Shown here piece after piece: positions 60,895 to 64,000 of a DNA stretch of 64,000 bases. The number at the start of each line of letters is the position of its first letter. Within the stretch, counting starts at the first letter, position 1. This DNA is from Paramyrothecium sp. XJ0827 (Eukaryota; Ascomycota; Sordariomycetes; Hypocreales; Stachybotryaceae). Location of the stretch: the NCBI GenBank assembly GCA_020881915.1, contig JAJFPB010000001.1, positions 1,674,001 to 1,738,000 on the forward strand, written 5' to 3'. Made by a program: the position numbers and the translations under genes. Under the pieces are notes generated by a model that saw only the letters and a program-made list of their open reading frames with translations, had not been told where the DNA came from and ran no database searches.

Positions 60895-62571
60895 CTACTC
60901 TTTTCTCCAGAGTTGGTATGCGCCTGATTCGATAAGCTTTTGGAGAAAAGTGTCGCTTTCCTGTGAAAGGCCATCGTGTTGTCTGGGGACACCTGTAAGA
61001 TCAACATCGGTGTCGGGAACCAGGTTGTCTACCGCAACGCAATCGTCCAAATCCATGCCGTCTTCCTCGTCTCTCTCGTCTTCTGTCCACCTCTTTGTGA
61101 TATCCCCTTCATCGACGAGATCAGAGAGACGGCCTAAGTCTTTGGGTTCTACTGCACTGCTGCCCTCGTCAACATCGACGGATTCGCTATTAACATCGCC
61201 GTCCACTTCCCCGTCATCGGGTTGCAAAGCTGCGAAGCGAAGTGTCATGAACTTCAGCACTTGTAAATGCGCCGCAATGTGCAGCGACATTGACTTTGAT
61301 CGCTCATTTGTTTGATGATTCCTCGGTGAATGAGGGACTGTGCCATCTGAATCAGAGGAGTTGTCTGAACTAGAGGAGTTTTCCCAACCAGAGGAGTTGT
61401 CCCAATCTTCAACGGCCACGGCGTGGGAATTGGGATTTGTCATTTCGAGAGCCCTCGTAGCATCTTTTGCAGGATCTTGCTTTGCATTACCCTTGCGTCG
61501 TAACCGATGTCCCGCTTCGGTATGGTCACTTTGCTCTTCTAACGTGAAACCACAGAGAAGACAATCATTCCAAGGTCTTAACTTTTTCGTCTTGCTTAGT
61601 CGCGAAATGGCTTGTAGTTGAGGTATGCTGAATTCAGCATGAGATTCCACTAAATGCAACAAAAGAGATTGTTGGTTGTCGTAAACGTCCAGACTCCATA
61701 CGCAAATAGGACATGTCCAGGTGCATGGAGGATAGACCCGCCAATGCCATCGCTTACTGTGAAAATCCATATGCCTAATCCAGTCATAAAATGTGGATAA
61801 TGCGGGATGCTCATCCAGGCATGTCTCGGAGAGACAAATAAAAGGCTTGAGATCTCGGTCACTGTGTCTACCGTGAATCTCGTATAATGCAGAAAGAGGT
61901 GATATTTCCACCTCCGACTTTTGGCGCGTCTTGAGCTTTTTCTGACAGGTCTCTACGAACAGCATCCTCTCATACCTATCAGTCATGGACTTGCTGAGGT
62001 AGTCCTTGAGTGACTGTTTGGCGCCAGGATACATAAACTGCACGGCGGTCGAGCACAGTAACGAGAACGATGTCAAGTCATGGCCTGCGGCAAACCTTTG
62101 AGCTCTTTCGGCAATCTTAGTAGGATTGGACTTGCGGATAGCGACTCCCAGGCTGGTGAGTCGGGTGAGAGTGATCTCAACTGATCGCAATGCCGCTATT
62201 TGTTCCGCAGAAGGCAAGCAGTTCGAATCGCCAAGGACGCCATGACTCTTCGCAACCCCTTTCCCCTCATCTTGACTGCCAAACCTGGTAATGCATAGAT
62301 TTATGCTGCGGCGAAGGATATTCAATATCCCCGCAACATGGTCTCGCAGGTGGGGGTGCTTGCGCAGCCGTCTATCTAAACATTGGCTCCGCCGCGCAAA
62401 GACGCCAAGATATGCCGCCCAAGTGCGGAACCTAGACTCATAGTCAGAAACGAGACTTACAACTATCTCCTTGACCTTTGCAGCAACCAAAGCGCTGTGT
62501 AACTGATCCCAAAGGCTCTCGCAGTCGCAGCCTAGATTGTACAAAAGGTACTCGAAAGTGTGCGCAGACAT
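60895..62571 (-). CDS. fungal C2H2-type zinc-finger protein, probably truncated
   Basis: Product of 558 aa from ATG 62571; the open frame reaches 62685, but that extension lacks family features. The N-terminal half is a helical region of a large fungal family (LVSDYESRFRTWAAYLGVF, LDRRLRKHPHLRDHVAGIL, AIRKSNPTKIAERAQRF, TDRYERMLFVETCQKKL). Residues about 270-400 hold C2H2-like fingers (FICLSETC...H...H, WTCPICVW...HLVESH, CLLCGF...HTEAGH). The rest is acidic and Ser/Asp-rich. The gene ends at a TAG after LWRKE, but the coding pattern continues in frame into an ankyrin region (see 60494-60894), so the intact protein was probably longer. It is divergent from the DUF7580-like gene. Related proteins often sit beside STAND or cell-death genes; function is unproven. 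Confidence 0.75.
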   Translation of the reverse strand: MSAHTFEYLLYNLGCDCESLWDQLHSALVAAKVKEIVVSLVSDYESRFRTWAAYLGVFARRSQCLDRRLRKHPHLRDHVAGILNILRRSINLCITRFGSQDEGKGVAKSHGVLGDSNCLPSAEQIAALRSVEITLTRLTSLGVAIRKSNPTKIAERAQRFAAGHDLTSFSLLCSTAVQFMYPGAKQSLKDYLSKSMTDRYERMLFVETCQKKLKTRQKSEVEISPLSALYEIHGRHSDRDLKPFICLSETCLDEHPALSTFYDWIRHMDFHSKRWHWRVYPPCTWTCPICVWSLDVYDNQQSLLLHLVESHAEFSIPQLQAISRLSKTKKLRPWNDCLLCGFTLEEQSDHTEAGHRLRRKGNAKQDPAKDATRALEMTNPNSHAVAVEDWDNSSGWENSSSSDNSSDSDGTVPHSPRNHQTNERSKSMSLHIAAHLQVLKFMTLRFAALQPDDGEVDGDVNSESVDVDEGSSAVEPKDLGRLSDLVDEGDITKRWTEDERDEEDGMDLDDCVAVDNLVPDTDVDLTGVPRQHDGLSQESDTFLQKLIESGAYQLWRKE

Positions 62572-62960
62572 GTTGGAAGGGCTCAGGAAGTTGGCAATGT
62601 GCGCATCAGCCAGATATCTGGAAGATAAGTGAACAGGTTCCAAGCATATGGAATAATATCGAAGGCGTGAGACACGGTGGAGCACTATCCGTCAATACCT
62701 AACGAGTTTTCAAGTTGGGCAATCCTGGTACACATATGATCTATCGCCGGTTCATTTTTTTTGCGCTTGGGCCCTTTATACGTGTTGGGCACATGAGCTG
62801 TGATACGAGGCTCAGGGTTACGCATGACTTGATTCACGGTCACACTGAGCCCACCGGCTGAGCCAGAACCACCCGTAGCCTCATCTTGTCTTCCTCTGGT
62901 CTCATCTTCGAACGCATTTGTTATATTGTCTTCTAGTCAAATGAGTTGGGACGGCTCAAG
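62572..62960. promoter_or_regulatory. shared divergent promoter, 389 bp
   Basis: It separates the ATG of the minus-strand C2H2 gene from that of the plus-strand DUF7580-like gene. Both promoters must lie here, so the two may be co-regulated. No specific site was identified. A missed first exon of the DUF7580-like gene is possible. Confidence 0.45.
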
Positions 62961-64000
62961 ATGCCATTTCTTCTCGAGTCCAACGAGTGGCGGCTGCTTC
63001 AAGGGCTGGGGCAGCTGTTGGAGCATCGAAACTCACGACACCAACTGCAGCCATTTCCCCTCAACACTGACCAAGCATGGCAGTGTACCGCTGATCTAAT
63101 TGAGGTAGAGCTTCGCCAAATATTGAGGATGAATGAACACCCTCAGGATTTGGCGCCGTCAGATTTTGAGCAATGCGAAGTAAAATTACGCAGCCTATGC
63201 TCCGTCTTAAATGACCTCGCCAACCTTCCTAGCGGTGTCAACGATGGCCTAGAAGGTCGAGCTTATCCCCGGCTCTTTGCCTTGGCCGGGTTCCTGAAGA
63301 CAACAAGCGAGGAAGTTGATCTCGTGGCCGGACCTAACATAGTTCTATTCAGGCTTCCGGAAAATACGGTCAAGTTAAGCAAATGCTTGAACGTGGCGTC
63401 AGAGTGCAACAACATGCTCACCCGGCTCTTCGGGCCAATTTCATATCATCCAATCACTCGATCTGCTCCGCCAAAGCAAAGCAAGACAGCATGGGAGAAA
63501 ACGGGAATACGAAACCATGCCACATTTGTTCTGGAAAGGTTGTTCAAGCACTTTAAATGCGAAACATCGCACGAGGTGCTGTTGAAGCTTATGGATGACC
63601 CTGACGAGCATTCCACGCTACCAGACTTACAGCTTATGCTCTCCCCCTGCCGAGAGTTGGAGCTGTGGCAGGAGGCGCGGTGCGAAGCAACGAACATGTA
63701 TGTTATCTGCCGCAGTGTAATCTCTATTTGTCTCCCAAGGTGCTAACATGAACATCAGCGGCGAAACTGCGATTTCATCCATTAGTGATGTATGCGCCGA
63801 CATCCAACAACATGCTAGCCCAGGTAAGTCGTTGATGTTGCTCATTCGGGATTATGGCATATTCGGTGCTTGGGCAAGCACTTCTTTCCTAAAGTCAGGC
63901 CAGTCGAGGCAGTCCCTCGATCAACTCATCCTAAAGGGTGCATTCAAATCTCTTGACCTCATCACATTGCTCAGCAGCGATTCACCTACAAGATTCAATG
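62961..64000 (+). CDS. DUF7580-like fungal protein, 3' end outside the window
   Basis: Partial gene. Exon 1 is 62961-63697 from ATG 62961 (the open frame extends upstream only to a TTG), the intron 63698-63758 (61 nt, GTATGT donor, GCTAAC branch, ATCAG acceptor), and exon 2 runs from 63759 past the window edge. Visible product is about 326 residues. The helical N-terminal region (MPFLLESNEWRLLQGLGQLL, FLKTTSEEVDLVAGPNIVLF) resembles that of fungal proteins with a C-terminal DUF7580 domain. Exon 2 starts that domain: ISSISDVCADIQQHASPGKS, then MLLIRDYGIFGAW and RQSLDQLILKGAF. Many such proteins carry a HeLo-like or kinase-like architecture connected with prion-type or incompatibility signalling; this copy is too partial to say. 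No break is seen in the part present. Confidence 0.7.

Overview
The window is nuclear DNA from a filamentous ascomycete, most likely a Sordariomycete. The genes carry short GT-AG introns (mostly 47-109 nt) with CTAAC/CTGAC-type branch sites. The families are typical of Pezizomycotina: Zn2Cys6 regulators, NACHT STAND proteins, CFEM, NLP, HET and a hAT transposon. All exon-intron models were assembled by eye from splice consensus, phase and protein family pattern.

Layout. 0.3-3.4 kb: a NACHT-type STAND protein (minus). 6.4-10.6 kb: a five-exon Zn2Cys6 transcription factor and a secreted glycosylasparaginase. 10.7-11.0 kb: two tandem intron-containing tRNA-Ala(AGC) genes. 11.7-13.4 kb: a conserved one-span membrane protein. 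16.0-16.9 kb: a secreted NLP (NPP1). 17-21.9 kb: gene-poor DNA. 21.94-24.84 kb: a complete hAT element with 20-bp inverted ends and an 8-bp target duplication, whose transposase is broken. 28.5-31.2 kb: a sulfate permease. 31.8 kb: a HET-domain fragment. 33.5-34.4 kb: a CFEM membrane protein. 36.7-39.1 kb: catalase-peroxidase katG. 40.1-43.7 kb: an alpha/beta hydrolase-NACHT-ankyrin protein with one in-frame TGA. 44.4 kb: an F-box-like protein. 48.1 kb: a secreted trypsin-like protease. 51.5 kb: a 568-aa protein with a Q/Y/P-rich tail. 54.2-55.9 kb: two tandem members of one unnamed family. 57.0 kb: a broken small conserved protein. 57.9-59.6 kb: an UNC93-like transporter in seven exons. 60.5-64 kb: a C2H2 gene with a broken ankyrin tail, divergent from a DUF7580-like gene that leaves the window.

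Two gene classes are interleaved. Metabolic, stress and housekeeping genes (katG, sulfate permease, glycosylasparaginase, tRNAs, transcription factor, transporter) are intact. Accessory genes of the recognition and cell-death type (two NACHT proteins, HET fragment, C2H2-ankyrin and DUF7580 pair), together with the transposon and unnamed relics, often carry a premature stop or a one-base loss. The most useful result is this layer of nearly intact but broken genes, several hidden because the break splits the reading frame. Whether the breaks are biological or are consensus errors in short homopolymers is the first thing to settle.
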